Below, piece after piece: positions 18,790 through 28,153 of a stretch of DNA of 64,000 nucleotides. Within the stretch, counting starts at the first letter, position 1. Every line of letters starts with the position of its first letter. This stretch comes from Arenibacter sp. ARW7G5Y1. GTDB taxonomy: Bacteria > Bacteroidota > Bacteroidia > Flavobacteriales > Flavobacteriaceae. Both the position numbers and the translations under genes were made by a program. The DNA is taken from the NCBI RefSeq assembly GCF_003201775.1, contig NZ_QJJZ01000002.1:124001-188000 (forward strand), written 5' to 3'. Below the pieces are notes generated by a model. It was given only the letters and a program-made list of their open reading frames with translations, had not been told where the DNA came from and made no database searches.

Positions 18790-19572
18790 ATGGATTTACA
18801 ACTCAAGGATAAAGTAATTTTAGTAACCGGAGGTTCCAAAGGAATCGGTAAGGGAATAAGTGTTCAATTGGCAGCTGAAGGAGCTATTCCGGTCATTATT
18901 GGTAGGGATAGAAAAAGTATGTTGGAGGTGGTTGCCGATATCGAAAGAAGTGGTGGTAAAGCCTCATTTGTGACGGCAGAACTTACAGATCCGGAACAAT
19001 GTAGACTTGCTGTGGAAAGTACAGTGGAAAAATTTGGTAAGATTGATGGCGTCGTTAATAATGCAGGAGTCAATGATGGGGTTGGACTGGAGAATGGGAA
19101 TTATGAAGATTTCCTGAGGTCCATTAACCGTAATCTTACCCATTATTATTTAATGGCACATTATGCGTTGCCAGAACTAAAGAAAACCCAGGGAGCCATT
19201 GTTAATATCGGTTCCAAGACTTCGGTAACGGGTCAAGGGGGTACCTCGGGTTATGCCGCGGCCAATGGAGGGCGCAATGCCATTACACGGGAATGGGCAG
19301 TGGAATTATTGCCCTATAATATAAGAGTCAATGCAGTTATTGTGGCTGAATGCTATACCCCATTATACGATAGATGGATAAAGACTTTTGATAATCCCGA
19401 AGAAAAATTAAAGGGCATAACCGATAAAATTCCGTTGGGACAAAGAATGACGACTGCAGAGGAAATTGCCAGTACGGTGGCCTTTTTACTTTCCAATAGA
19501 TCTAGCCACACTACAGGGCAATTGCTCTTTGTAGATGGAGGTTATACCCATTTGGACCGTTCAATTTCATAA
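18790..19572 (+). CDS. SDR oxidoreductase, possible L-fucose dehydrogenase, with catalytic Lys replaced by Asn
   Basis: The 260-residue cytoplasmic SDR has TGGSKGIGKG, NNAG and a late VDGGY. The active-site segment reads GYAAANGG: Y155 is present, but the position four residues later, normally Lys, is N159. The DNA reads TAT GCC GCG GCC AAT, so this is not a frame problem. The other SDR of this cluster has Y155/K159. The gene lies just before the fucose permease and mutarotase, which suggests it acts on L-fucose or fuconolactone. Either the family uses another base, or the enzyme is altered. It could also be a non-catalytic or epimerase-like paralogue. Confidence 0.8.
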   Translation: MDLQLKDKVILVTGGSKGIGKGISVQLAAEGAIPVIIGRDRKSMLEVVADIERSGGKASFVTAELTDPEQCRLAVESTVEKFGKIDGVVNNAGVNDGVGLENGNYEDFLRSINRNLTHYYLMAHYALPELKKTQGAIVNIGSKTSVTGQGGTSGYAAANGGRNAITREWAVELLPYNIRVNAVIVAECYTPLYDRWIKTFDNPEEKLKGITDKIPLGQRMTTAEEIASTVAFLLSNRSSHTTGQLLFVDGGYTHLDRSIS

Positions 19573-19631
19573 ACATGTGAATAAATAATTAAAGCATAAG
19601 AAATCAATACAAAACAATAATCAACAATTCA

Positions 19632-20942
19632 ATGAAAGACCAAAGACCGCCCGTAGTATCCAAAAAGGTGCTTATTCCCTTTATTTTAATTACCTCCCTT
19701 TTTGCCCTTTGGGGATTTGCCAATGCAGTTACAGATCCCATGGTACAAGCCTTTAAAAAGGTATTGGAACTATCCAATTCCCAAGCTGCTTGGGTGCAAA
19801 TGGCCTTTTATGGGGGCTATTTCTGTATGGCCCTTCCCGCTGCGCTTTTTGTGCGTAAATACTCTTATAAGGTAGGGGTGTTAATTGGGTTGGCCTTGTA
19901 CGCAGGAGGGGCTTTATTATTTTATCCAGCAGCAATTACGGAACAATTTTGGTTCTTTTGTTTGGGGCTTTATGTACTTACCTTCGGGTTGGCATTTTTG
20001 GAAACAACTGCCAATCCTTATATTTTGGCTATGGGGGCCCCGGAAACTGCCACCCAGCGTTTAAATTTGGCCCAGGCCTTTAATCCAGTGGGATTATTAC
20101 TGGGATTGTTGGTGGCACAGCAATTTGTACTTAAAAAATTGCAATCCGATGATATTGAGGATTACTCATCCTTGGCAGAGGCAAAAAAGGCCTTGATCAG
20201 GACTACGGATTTAATGGTGATTCGGGACCCTTACGTTATTTTGGGATTGGTAATCCTTGCCGTATTTGTATTGATAGTAATAAGTAAGATGCCCCAGGCC
20301 AAGGATGAAGGGGGCATACCTAGTTTGGGAGATACTTTTAGTGGCTTGTTCAAAAATAAAAAATATGTCCTTGGAGTATTGGCCCAAGTTTTTTATGTAG
20401 GTGCCCAGATCATGTGTTGGACCTATATTTATCAGTATGCAGAGGCTATTGGGATGTCTAGTGAAGATGCGGCAACATACCAATTTGCGGCCTTTATACT
20501 TTTCTTGGTGGGTAGGGCCATTGGCACCTATATGTTGCGATTTATGAGTCCGGGAAAACTATTGATGTACTTTGCTGTTTTTGCAACCTTGTGTTGTTTG
20601 GGAACTATTTATATCGAAGGTATGATTGGCTTGTACTGTTTGGTGGGAATTACCTTTTTCATGTCCCTTATGTTCCCAACTATCTATGGTATTGCATTGA
20701 ACGGACTCAATGAGGAAGAATCCAAGATTGGTGCGGCAGGTCTCGTTATGGCAATCGTAGGTGGGGCCCTAATGCCAAAGCTTCAGGGGATGATTATTGA
20801 TGCCGGGGGGAATGCCGTAAACGATATACGGATTATGGGCGCTACGGAGGTGAATTTTTCTTTCATCCTTCCAGCACTTTGCTTTGTCTATATCGCATGG
20901 TACGGATTGCGTGTATTTAAAAAGTATGAACTACAGGCCTAA
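19632..20942 (+). CDS. fucP: L-fucose:proton symporter
   Basis: The 436-residue MFS transporter has twelve predicted membrane segments. FucP hallmarks are ALWGFANAVTDPMV in helix 1, AAWVQMAFYGGYF in helix 2, and ETTANPYI in helix 4, where the Glu corresponds to the proton/sugar-coupling acid in E. coli FucP. Length is close to E. coli FucP (438). It imports L-fucose released in the periplasm. It lies 59 bp after the SDR and 58 bp before the mutarotase, which places it with the oxidative pathway rather than with the fucI/kinase genes. A second sugar symporter of another family is at 25155. Confidence 0.9.
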   Translation: MKDQRPPVVSKKVLIPFILITSLFALWGFANAVTDPMVQAFKKVLELSNSQAAWVQMAFYGGYFCMALPAALFVRKYSYKVGVLIGLALYAGGALLFYPAAITEQFWFFCLGLYVLTFGLAFLETTANPYILAMGAPETATQRLNLAQAFNPVGLLLGLLVAQQFVLKKLQSDDIEDYSSLAEAKKALIRTTDLMVIRDPYVILGLVILAVFVLIVISKMPQAKDEGGIPSLGDTFSGLFKNKKYVLGVLAQVFYVGAQIMCWTYIYQYAEAIGMSSEDAATYQFAAFILFLVGRAIGTYMLRFMSPGKLLMYFAVFATLCCLGTIYIEGMIGLYCLVGITFFMSLMFPTIYGIALNGLNEEESKIGAAGLVMAIVGGALMPKLQGMIIDAGGNAVNDIRIMGATEVNFSFILPALCFVYIAWYGLRVFKKYELQA

Positions 20943-20945
20943 GGA

Positions 20946-20961
20946 ATGGGACTGGTCCCAT
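20946..20961. other. short intercistronic palindrome after fucP
   Basis: A 7-bp perfect inverted repeat (ATGGGAC / GTCCCAT) with a 2-nt centre, starting 4 bp after the fucP stop. There is no T-tract, so it is more likely an RNA-stability element or chance than a terminator. Confidence 0.3.
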
Positions 20962-21000
20962 GGGTGGCTTTTGTAATAATAAACCAAAAAAATTAAAGTA

Positions 21001-21330
21001 ATGAAAAGATATTGTTTGGCATTGGATCTTAAGGATGATCCCGAGTTAATAAAGGCTTATGATGATTACCATAAGAAAGTTTGGCCAGAGATCCTTCAAA
21101 GTCTAAGGGAATCCGGTATAAAGGATATGGAAATCTATAGGGTGGGGAACCGTATGTTTATGATCATTGATGCGGATGACAATTTTTCCTTTGAAAAAAA
21201 GGCAAAGATTGATGCCAAGTATCCGGAAAATGAGAAGTGGGAGGAATTGATGTGGAAATACCAACAGGCACTTCCATTTGCAAAACCTGGGGAAAAATGG
21301 ATGTTGATGGAAAAGGTTTTTCAATTATAA
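21001..21330 (+). CDS. L-rhamnose/L-fucose mutarotase family protein
   Basis: The 109-residue protein matches the RhaM/DUF718 family in length and motifs: an N-terminal LALDLKDDPELI, YDDYHKKVWPEI with a His expected in the active site, RVGNRMFMIID, and a C-terminal MEKVFQL. The family interconverts alpha and beta anomers of 6-deoxy sugars. Next to fucP it probably supplies the anomer used by the fucose dehydrogenase or isomerase. It has no signal peptide and is cytoplasmic. It starts 58 bp after fucP and ends 31 bp before a lipoprotein gene. Confidence 0.88.
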   Translation: MKRYCLALDLKDDPELIKAYDDYHKKVWPEILQSLRESGIKDMEIYRVGNRMFMIIDADDNFSFEKKAKIDAKYPENEKWEELMWKYQQALPFAKPGEKWMLMEKVFQL

Positions 21331-21361
21331 AACTAAAAGGCAAAGACTAAATTAAACTGGT

Positions 21362-22621
21362 ATGGAAAGTAGAGTTAACTTTTACGGATTTGGAATTGTT
21401 CTAAGATCAATAGTACTCTGCGCTTTTCTTAGTTTATTGGCTTGTAAAACAAAAAATGAACAAAGTGCAAATGCCCTGTCGAATGACGAAGTGGCGTTTT
21501 CCTTAGGCTCATTTGGATATGACCGGGAGTTTTTGTCCAGGTACTATAAAGACTTGGTGGTGCTGGAAAATGGGGAGTCGAGCATCTTGATTTCCCCGGA
21601 ACTCCAAGGTCGGGTCATGACTAGTACTGCCTCTGGTGATGAGGGCCAAAGCTTTGGGTGGATCAACCATGATCTTATTTCATCAGGAGAAATAAAAGAA
21701 CACTTTAATCCCACTGGTGGCGAAGAGCGTTTTTGGTTAGGACCTGAAGGCGGACAGTATGCCCTTTACTTTGAAAAGGATGCCAAGTTTGGGTTGGACA
21801 ATTGGTACGTTCCCAGGGAATTGGATACCGAGGCCTTTGGTTTGGTGCGAAGAAGTGAAGATAAGGCCTTTTTTGAGAGGGAAATGAAACTGGTGAATTA
21901 TACCGGAGCTACTTTCAATTTACGTGTTCAAAGGAATATTACACTTCTAACCAGGGAGGAAACCGCTCAAATCCTTGGAATCAGTATTCCTGAATCCATA
22001 AAAATTGTAGGATTTGCTTCCGAGAACAGTTTGACCAATATAGGGTCTGAAGATTGGGATAAGAAAACAGGTCTGTTGTCTATATGGATATTGAGCATGT
22101 TCAATTCCTCGGATCAAACCACTATAATTATACCTTTTAAAAAGGGGGATGAGGCCATTTTGGGCAAAAAGGTAACGGACGATTATTTTGGTAAAATTCC
22201 GAAAGAGCGATTACAGGTCAAAGATAGCGTACTATTTTTCAAGGCGGACGGAAAAGAGCGTGGTAAGATTGGAATTTCCCCCCAAAGGGCCCTGCCGGTC
22301 ATGGGAAGTTATGATGCAAAGAACAAGGTACTTACCATTGCCAAGTTTAGCTTACGTGAAGGTGCCATGGATTACGTTAATTCATTATGGGAGTTGCAGG
22401 AGTTTCCCTTTTCGGGCGATGTGGTAAATGCCTATAACGATGGTGGTGGGTTAGGTCCATTTTATGAATTGGAAAGTTCATCCCCTGCCATGGATCTGAA
22501 GTCCAATGAAAGCAGTAGCCATATCCACCAGACCTTTCATTTTGTGGGTAACGAAGGAGAATTGGAGAAACTGGCTAAAGGCATATTGGGAGTATCCATT
22601 AAAGAATTATCGGGAGAGTAA
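21362..22621 (+). CDS. lipoprotein of unknown function (DUF6786-like)
   Basis: The 419-residue protein has a lipobox near LSLLACKT after a rather long N-terminal leader. ILISPELQGRVMTSTA, GQSFGWINHDLI and GEERFWLGPEGGQ resemble proteins annotated as DUF6786, whose beta-rich fold suggests relation to galactose-mutarotase-like domains. No catalytic residues can be assigned. Its position after the mutarotase and before the lactate dehydrogenase-like gene suggests a sugar-binding or sugar-processing role in the periplasm. The family name is from memory of motifs and should be treated as tentative. Confidence 0.7.
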   Translation: MESRVNFYGFGIVLRSIVLCAFLSLLACKTKNEQSANALSNDEVAFSLGSFGYDREFLSRYYKDLVVLENGESSILISPELQGRVMTSTASGDEGQSFGWINHDLISSGEIKEHFNPTGGEERFWLGPEGGQYALYFEKDAKFGLDNWYVPRELDTEAFGLVRRSEDKAFFEREMKLVNYTGATFNLRVQRNITLLTREETAQILGISIPESIKIVGFASENSLTNIGSEDWDKKTGLLSIWILSMFNSSDQTTIIIPFKKGDEAILGKKVTDDYFGKIPKERLQVKDSVLFFKADGKERGKIGISPQRALPVMGSYDAKNKVLTIAKFSLREGAMDYVNSLWELQEFPFSGDVVNAYNDGGGLGPFYELESSSPAMDLKSNESSSHIHQTFHFVGNEGELEKLAKGILGVSIKELSGE

Positions 22622-22719
22622 TAAAGAAAAATATCCAATCCCCTGTAAGTTGTCAATAGCAATTTGGGAGCGGGAAATTAAAAGAGAAAAATTCAAGAAC
22701 AATTGCAGATAAAAATGCC

Positions 22720-23877
22720 ATGGAGAAAAAAAAGGAAATAAGGATCAATAGCAAATATCCATCCGTTGTTGATTTAAGGAACAAAGCTCAAAAAAGGATT
22801 CCCAAGTTCGCATTTGAATACTTGGATGGGGGCTGTAATGAAGATGTAAACTTACATAAGAATACGGCTGAAATTAGGGACATAGAACTCTTGCCCTATT
22901 ATCTTAGCAAGCATACCGGTTCCAGTATGAAGACAGAATTGTTCGGACATGTTTATGATGCTCCTTTTGGAATAGCGCCAGTGGGACTACAGGGTTTAAT
23001 GTGGCCCAATGCCCCTGAAATATTGGCTAAGTCGGCCTTTGAACATAACATTCCGTTTATTTTAAGTACGGTTTCCACCAGTAGTATAGAACGCATAAGT
23101 GAGATTACCGAGGGGAGGGCCTGGTTTCAACTATATCATCCTACAGAAGATGTTGTTAGGGACGATATTATTAAAAGGGCCGAAGCGGCCGAATGCCCCG
23201 TGTTGGTTATTTTGTGCGATGTGCCCACTTTTGGCTTCCGTCCTAGGGACGTTCGCAACGGTTTGGCCATGCCTCCAAAAATGTCCGTTAAGAATATATT
23301 GCAGATAATGGGCAAGCCTAATTGGGCAATGCAGACCCTAATCCACGGTCAGCCCAACTTTGAAACCCTTAAGCCCTATATGCCCAAAGGCTTGGATTTG
23401 GCGCAATTGGGAAAATTCATGGACAAAACCTTTTCCGGAAGATTGAATGAGGAGAAGATAAAACCGATAAGGGATATGTGGAAGGGTAAATTGGTGATAA
23501 AGGGAGTTGCTAACGAGGCCGATGCGGAGAGCGCCATTAGACTAGGATTGGATGGCATTATAGTTTCCAATCACGGGGGTAGGCAATTGGATGCCGGCGA
23601 ATCTACCATAAAGCCGTTAACAAGAATAGCTGCAAAATATGGCGACCAAATAAAGGTGATGATGGACAGTGGCCTTAGAGGTGGTCCGGATATTGCCAGG
23701 ACCATGGCCAGTGGTGCGGAATTTACTTTTATGGGTCGGTCCTTTATGTACGGGGTAGCGGCATTGGGCGCCAAAGGTGGGGACCATACCATTTCACTTT
23801 TAAAAACTGAATTACAACAAGTAATGGAACAGATTTGCTGTGAGGAGGTAAAGGACTTCCCAAATCACCTTATTTAG
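22720..23877 (+). CDS. FMN-dependent alpha-hydroxy-acid dehydrogenase, L-lactate dehydrogenase-like
   Basis: The 385-residue protein is close in length to E. coli LldD. FMN-binding and catalytic motifs are FGIAPVGLQG, WFQLYHP, DVPTFGFRPRD, IVSNHGGRQLD with catalytic H285, and MMDSGLRGGPDIA. It oxidises an L-2-hydroxy acid to a 2-keto acid. Since the oxidative fucose route releases lactate and pyruvate, oxidation of L-lactate to pyruvate is the natural role. A preceding 98-bp gap shows no terminator. It is the last + strand gene of the cluster and converges on the lacI-type gene. Confidence 0.88.
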   Translation: MEKKKEIRINSKYPSVVDLRNKAQKRIPKFAFEYLDGGCNEDVNLHKNTAEIRDIELLPYYLSKHTGSSMKTELFGHVYDAPFGIAPVGLQGLMWPNAPEILAKSAFEHNIPFILSTVSTSSIERISEITEGRAWFQLYHPTEDVVRDDIIKRAEAAECPVLVILCDVPTFGFRPRDVRNGLAMPPKMSVKNILQIMGKPNWAMQTLIHGQPNFETLKPYMPKGLDLAQLGKFMDKTFSGRLNEEKIKPIRDMWKGKLVIKGVANEADAESAIRLGLDGIIVSNHGGRQLDAGESTIKPLTRIAAKYGDQIKVMMDSGLRGGPDIARTMASGAEFTFMGRSFMYGVAALGAKGGDHTISLLKTELQQVMEQICCEEVKDFPNHLI

Positions 23878-23934
23878 TAATTCCTTTTCTTGAGAAATAT
23901 TACAGTCCAGTAGGCATTGGGCCCCTAAAGGATT

Positions 23935-24948
23935 TTAGGGCTCCATTGGTCTGCTTTCCAATCTAGTATCAAAGGATATCTGTTGTAGCGCTTGGGTAGG
24001 TTCCTGGATCTGTTCTATAAGGATTCTCAATGCTTTTTGTCCTATTTCCTTAATGGGTTGATGGAGATAGGGGATAGGGTCTTCTAAGAAATTGTAGGAT
24101 GAATTTTGATCGAATACAACCACATCAACCTTCTTAAGTATCTTTCTGTCCAGGCTCAACATTTGTGTTAAGCCCTCCTCAGCTAGGGTGTTGGTGTGAA
24201 AATAAATGGCATCCACTCCCGCGTCCTGTACCAATTCTTTAACAACATTTTGCATTTCCACTTTTAAGGACCCGTGATTAATTTTTTTTATAAGTTGGGC
24301 ATCAATGGGCAAGCCGGCCTGTTTAAGGGCTTCTACGTAGCCCTGATGTCTTTCTTTGTAGTGGTGTAAGGTTGATTTGTAAAGAACAGCCCCTATTTTT
24401 TTGTTTCCCTTTCCCAGAAGATAGTTGGTGGCCTGCATAGAGGCCTTAAAATTATCTACGGTTACGTAATTGGTGGTAAGGTCATTGAAGAATCTATCTA
24501 TCAATACAAAGGGAATTCCGGCTTTGGCCAGATCGGCAATTATATCCCTGGAACCTTCGGGCGCTGCGATGATAAAACCATCTACCTGTCTCATTTTAAG
24601 AAAATCCAACACCTTATTGAATTTTTCCACCTTTTCGTCCGAAGATCCAAAAATTACCGTATAGTCCTGGGAAAAGGCTTCGTCCTCTATAGTCCTTGCC
24701 AAATTGGAGAAGAAGGGGTTTGAAATATCGGCCACAATAACTCCTATAGACCTTGTTTTATTGGTCTTAAGGCTTCTCGCATTCCAGTTGGGATGATAAT
24801 TCAATTCCTTGGCTACCTCCCTTATTCTTTTGGCGGTTTTTTCGGAAACCCTATTCTCCTTGCCTTTATTGCTCAATACATACGAAACCAGGGGTATGGA
24901 AACCCCTACAATTTTTGCAATATCCTTTAATGATGTTTTAGGTTTCAT
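23935..24948 (-). CDS. LacI-family transcriptional regulator
   Basis: The 337-residue protein has an N-terminal helix-turn-helix (SLKDIAKIVGVSIPLVSYVLSN), a hinge ending NARSLKTNKTRSIGVIVAD, and a periplasmic-binding-protein-like sensor domain with NPFFSNLARTIEDEA and FVLIDRFF. It probably represses the sugar genes until fucose or a related sugar binds. It is transcribed divergently from nothing and lies at the 3' end of the minus-strand cluster, behind the symporter. Candidate operators with a CG centre are at 26802-26817 and 34276-34287. A weak hairpin (23924-23944) overlaps its stop codon and may end transcription from both sides. Confidence 0.9.
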   Translation of the reverse strand: MKPKTSLKDIAKIVGVSIPLVSYVLSNKGKENRVSEKTAKRIREVAKELNYHPNWNARSLKTNKTRSIGVIVADISNPFFSNLARTIEDEAFSQDYTVIFGSSDEKVEKFNKVLDFLKMRQVDGFIIAAPEGSRDIIADLAKAGIPFVLIDRFFNDLTTNYVTVDNFKASMQATNYLLGKGNKKIGAVLYKSTLHHYKERHQGYVEALKQAGLPIDAQLIKKINHGSLKVEMQNVVKELVQDAGVDAIYFHTNTLAEEGLTQMLSLDRKILKKVDVVVFDQNSSYNFLEDPIPYLHQPIKEIGQKALRILIEQIQEPTQALQQISFDTRLESRPMEP

Positions 24949-25154
24949 ATTCGTCTTAGGTTAAAATTGACGGGTTGGGGTCAATCCTGTAGGTAATATG
25001 TTGTTAATAAGTAAGTTATTTGGTTTGTGGGAAGGGTTTTCAAAAGGTTAAAATTACGAAATTCATACCAAATGGGCATATTTATCTTTGTTGGCAATTG
25101 ATAACAAAATCCTTTTCTTGTGTCCTTTCAACCCAATTAAACTATTTCCTCAAT

Positions 25155-26639
25155 TTAATTTTCATACATTTCATCGGTCTTTTTATTGATTATGGAGATC
25201 AAGAAGCCCACTAGGAATATGGCCGCGGTTCCAAAAACAATAGTTAAATAGGTATGGAAGGAAGCACCAAGGGAATCCTCTCCGAAAAGGGTGCCGGATA
25301 AGCTCATCCATACGATGACCAAAATACCTACCAATACCCCGATAAGAGCACCTTTTACATTTTTAGTTTTGGAGAACAGTCCCAAAAGTAATAGTCCCAA
25401 CATGCCCCCACTAAAAATGGAGGAAAGTTTCCACCAGGCATCCAAGGCACTTTTTACATTGATCATTGCTATGGCAATAACGATACCAATAACGCTAATG
25501 ATAGCCGAGGAAATATAGAGTACACGCATTCCCTCCTTGTCCGATGCCGTCTTTTTAAAATATTTATTGTAATAATCCGTAAGAAAAACGGTCGCGGAAC
25601 TATTAAAACTAGTAGAGATGGTACTCATTCCTGCCGCAAAGATTGAGGCGATCATTAGTCCTGTTATCCCTGCAGGCAAAGCATTTACAATGAAATGGGG
25701 GAATACACTATCGCTCTTATTTATATCTTGAAGTTCTATAGGCAAAGTGGCAGCCGAATGGTAATATGCAAAAAGCGAAGTTCCTATAAAAAGAAATACG
25801 GCGGAAATGGGTAGATAGATCAACCCACCTATCAATGCAGATTTTTGGGCCTCCTTGTCAGATTTCGAAGCCATATATCGCTGTACATAATTCTGGTCTA
25901 TACCATAATTTTGCAGATTGATGAATACACCGTAAACGAGTACTACCCAGAATGTAGGTTCTGTAAGGCTAAGACTGAAGCTCCCCAATCCAAATTTATC
26001 ATTATCTGCAGCAATTTGGAATACTTGTCCGGGGCCTTCCGGCATGTTAAAGAGAATAAAGCCAACACATACAAGGGCGCCAACAATTAGAATAATGCCC
26101 TGAATGGCATCGGTCCATAATACTGCTGTAATTCCGCCCAACATAGAGTATACGGATACTACCAGACCGGTAAAAATTATGATGGTGACCATATCCCAAC
26201 CAACTATTGCATTTAGGGTCAGGGCCAAAAGGTAGAGTATGGTCCCAATTCGCATTAATTGGGTCAATAAGTAACAAAGGGACACATAGATTCTGGCCCA
26301 AGCACCAAAACGTTGTTCCATATAGGTGTAGGCAGACGGACTATTGATCTTTCTGTACAACGGAACAAAATATTTTACGGCTATCAAAGAGGCAATGGGA
26401 AGGGACAGGCTAAAGGCCAGGGCGTTCCAATTGGATTGATAGGCATTCCCCGGTAGGGCAAGGTAACTTATACTACTCACAAAGGTAGCAAATATGGACA
26501 TGGTAACTACCCATCCAGGGATGTCCTTGTTGCCCATGGTGTAGGAAGAGGAAGTTCTACTCTTTTTAAAAAATGAGCCTCCGAAAAGGGCTATTCCCCC
26601 TATGTAAATAAAAAATACGATTAAATCTAAACTGTTCAT
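25155..26639 (-). CDS. sodium:solute symporter (SSS family), probable sugar importer
   Basis: The 494-residue membrane protein has about 13 hydrophobic segments. It starts LDLIVFFIYIGGIALFGG and contains YTMGNKDIPGWVVTMSIFATFVS, SPSAYTYMEQRFG and FAAGMSTISTSFNSSATV, all typical of SSS sugar transporters. It probably uses sodium to import a monosaccharide released by the neighbouring enzymes. This makes it a possible second fucose porter next to fucP or a carrier for a different sugar. The lacI-type gene follows 206 bp later. The 290-bp upstream gap carries a candidate operator and direct repeats. Confidence 0.88.
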   Translation of the reverse strand: MNSLDLIVFFIYIGGIALFGGSFFKKSRTSSSYTMGNKDIPGWVVTMSIFATFVSSISYLALPGNAYQSNWNALAFSLSLPIASLIAVKYFVPLYRKINSPSAYTYMEQRFGAWARIYVSLCYLLTQLMRIGTILYLLALTLNAIVGWDMVTIIIFTGLVVSVYSMLGGITAVLWTDAIQGIILIVGALVCVGFILFNMPEGPGQVFQIAADNDKFGLGSFSLSLTEPTFWVVLVYGVFINLQNYGIDQNYVQRYMASKSDKEAQKSALIGGLIYLPISAVFLFIGTSLFAYYHSAATLPIELQDINKSDSVFPHFIVNALPAGITGLMIASIFAAGMSTISTSFNSSATVFLTDYYNKYFKKTASDKEGMRVLYISSAIISVIGIVIAIAMINVKSALDAWWKLSSIFSGGMLGLLLLGLFSKTKNVKGALIGVLVGILVIVWMSLSGTLFGEDSLGASFHTYLTIVFGTAAIFLVGFLISIINKKTDEMYEN

Positions 26640-26674
26640 TGGTGTTGGCTATTTAGCTTATATGGTGTTAGCTA
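26640..26674 (-). repeat. pair of 12-bp direct repeats just upstream of the symporter start
   Basis: TGGTGTTGGCTA at 26640-26651 and TGGTGTTAGCTA at 26663-26674 (+ strand) match at 11 of 12 positions. They are 23 bp apart, about two helical turns, and touch the start codon of the symporter gene. They could be regulator half-sites or part of a structured leader. Confidence 0.4.
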
Positions 26675-26801
26675 CTAAAAGTAGGATTTTTGCACCACTT
26701 AAAGATTGGTTATTTGCAAAATTCTTAATTTACCTCAACGATCAAAGCAATGGATCAATTGGCCTTCACAAAGGAAATTGATTGTCAGACCGTTAATAGG
26801 T

Positions 26802-26817
26802 GCTTTATCGATTAAGC
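26802..26817. promoter_or_regulatory. candidate LacI-type operator upstream of the symporter
   Basis: A 16-bp near-palindrome GCTTTATCGATTAAGC is centred on CG, as LacI-family operators are. The half CG-n-TTAAGCAA also occurs at the palindrome upstream of the kinase gene (34276). It lies 163 bp upstream of the symporter start, inside the 290-bp gap 26640-26929, which has no gene. Confidence 0.4.
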
Positions 26818-26929
26818 AATGATAATTAATTATTTCGTGATTTCAAAAGAAAGTGGATTTATTTTGAGAGGGCAGTTAGTGGTAGGCACTTAATTTTAGC
26901 ATACTGTACAAGGTGGGGCAGATGGTAAA

Positions 26930-28153
26930 TTACTTATTCCGCATCTTCAACTCATCCAAATCCGAGACTTTTACTTTTACCACTTCTATTTTCTGTTTGG
27001 CATCCCCTGCAAAGGCTATCAGTAGATATCCATCGTGCTCCAATACATGGGGGTAATCTATGTGTCTTCCTCCAACTAAATATCCAATTTTTGTGAATAC
27101 CATGCCATCGTCACTTATAGCCAAGGTTAAAGGGTCCCGTTTTTTATAATTGGAATTGGATACCAGGACATATCTTCCATCCTGCAATCGGAGGCCGTGA
27201 AATTTGGATCGGGCATCCGGAAAGTTGGATTGAATGGGTGAACTCCAGCTACGGCCATTGTCGGTTGAAAAGGAGCGATACAAAAATCCACTTTTGCGAT
27301 TGTCCCGAAAAAGTGCCATCAAGTTTTTATTGTCGGGTAGGATCCACCAATAGGGTTCTTCCGCTTCCAGATGCGTACTGGTTCCAAAAACGGGATAGAC
27401 TTCCCATTGGTCAAAACTGTCTTTTGCCCCAACCATAAAATCGACTCCCCTTTCAACATAGTCAAACGACCTGCGAGACATGAGCCACTCCCCGGTAGGT
27501 AATCTCTTGGGAGGGAAATTATTGATCGCATTTTCCATAACTATGCCATGGTACTCCCATGATTCTGATTCTTTGTTCCATTTAAAGGCATGGAGGGCCA
27601 ATACTGGACCAAAAAAGCCTTTAGCCTCATCCAAGGAAGCCAATGCCAAAAATTCTCCTTTGTATTCCCAAAAACCTCTCGAAATCCACCTGAGGCCCTG
27701 ATCTGTTCTAGTGTTGTAATTGGGGGACTCCGGTCCTGAACCTTCAGGATATGTGGTTAGGAATTTTGGTTTGTCCCATTGCAGACCATCGGTGCTGGTA
27801 GAATATTTAACTACCTGACCCACTCTATCCTCAACCCCTGGGCCATCGCTCCACATAATCCAATAGCGATTGTCATGATAGGCCAAATAATTGTGTTGGT
27901 TAACTCCGTCTGGGGTAACATCGCTTACCACAGTATGCTCAACAGGGATTTTGGGGAGTTTGTCAAAATCAATTTCATGTGGATCTTGAAGCCAATCTCC
28001 CTGTAGCATCAATTTGGATTGTGGATTGGAAACCGGATTGGGATAATCTTCGGTTTTATCCTCTTTACATCCAGAGAATATAAGTGGAATAAGTATCAAC
28101 AAAAACATGATAACCACGGACTGCCACTTTTTAAGTATTTTATATTTCTCCAT
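26930..28153 (-). CDS. sialidase-like propeller lipoprotein A
   Basis: The frame is open from 28219. I prefer the ATG at 28153, because the next 30 residues (MEKYKILKK, then a hydrophobic core and SGCKED lipobox) form a lipoprotein signal, and the 22 residues before them do not. The mature part of about 380 residues has BNR/Asp-box turns (STDGLQWD, STDNGRSWS, SDDGMVF) of a six-bladed sialidase-like propeller. It probably acts on or binds a glycan in the periplasm or at the surface. No sialic acid genes are nearby, so true sialidase activity is doubtful. It is the third of three related propeller genes. Confidence 0.75.
   Translation of the reverse strand: MEKYKILKKWQSVVIMFLLILIPLIFSGCKEDKTEDYPNPVSNPQSKLMLQGDWLQDPHEIDFDKLPKIPVEHTVVSDVTPDGVNQHNYLAYHDNRYWIMWSDGPGVEDRVGQVVKYSTSTDGLQWDKPKFLTTYPEGSGPESPNYNTRTDQGLRWISRGFWEYKGEFLALASLDEAKGFFGPVLALHAFKWNKESESWEYHGIVMENAINNFPPKRLPTGEWLMSRRSFDYVERGVDFMVGAKDSFDQWEVYPVFGTSTHLEAEEPYWWILPDNKNLMALFRDNRKSGFLYRSFSTDNGRSWSSPIQSNFPDARSKFHGLRLQDGRYVLVSNSNYKKRDPLTLAISDDGMVFTKIGYLVGGRHIDYPHVLEHDGYLLIAFAGDAKQKIEVVKVKVSDLDELKMRNK

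Noticed and set aside
23924-23944. Strong bidirectional terminator between the lactate dehydrogenase-like gene and lacI
   Set aside because: The stem has a bulge, no T-run follows, and it overlaps the lacI stop codon; kept only as a weak possibility.
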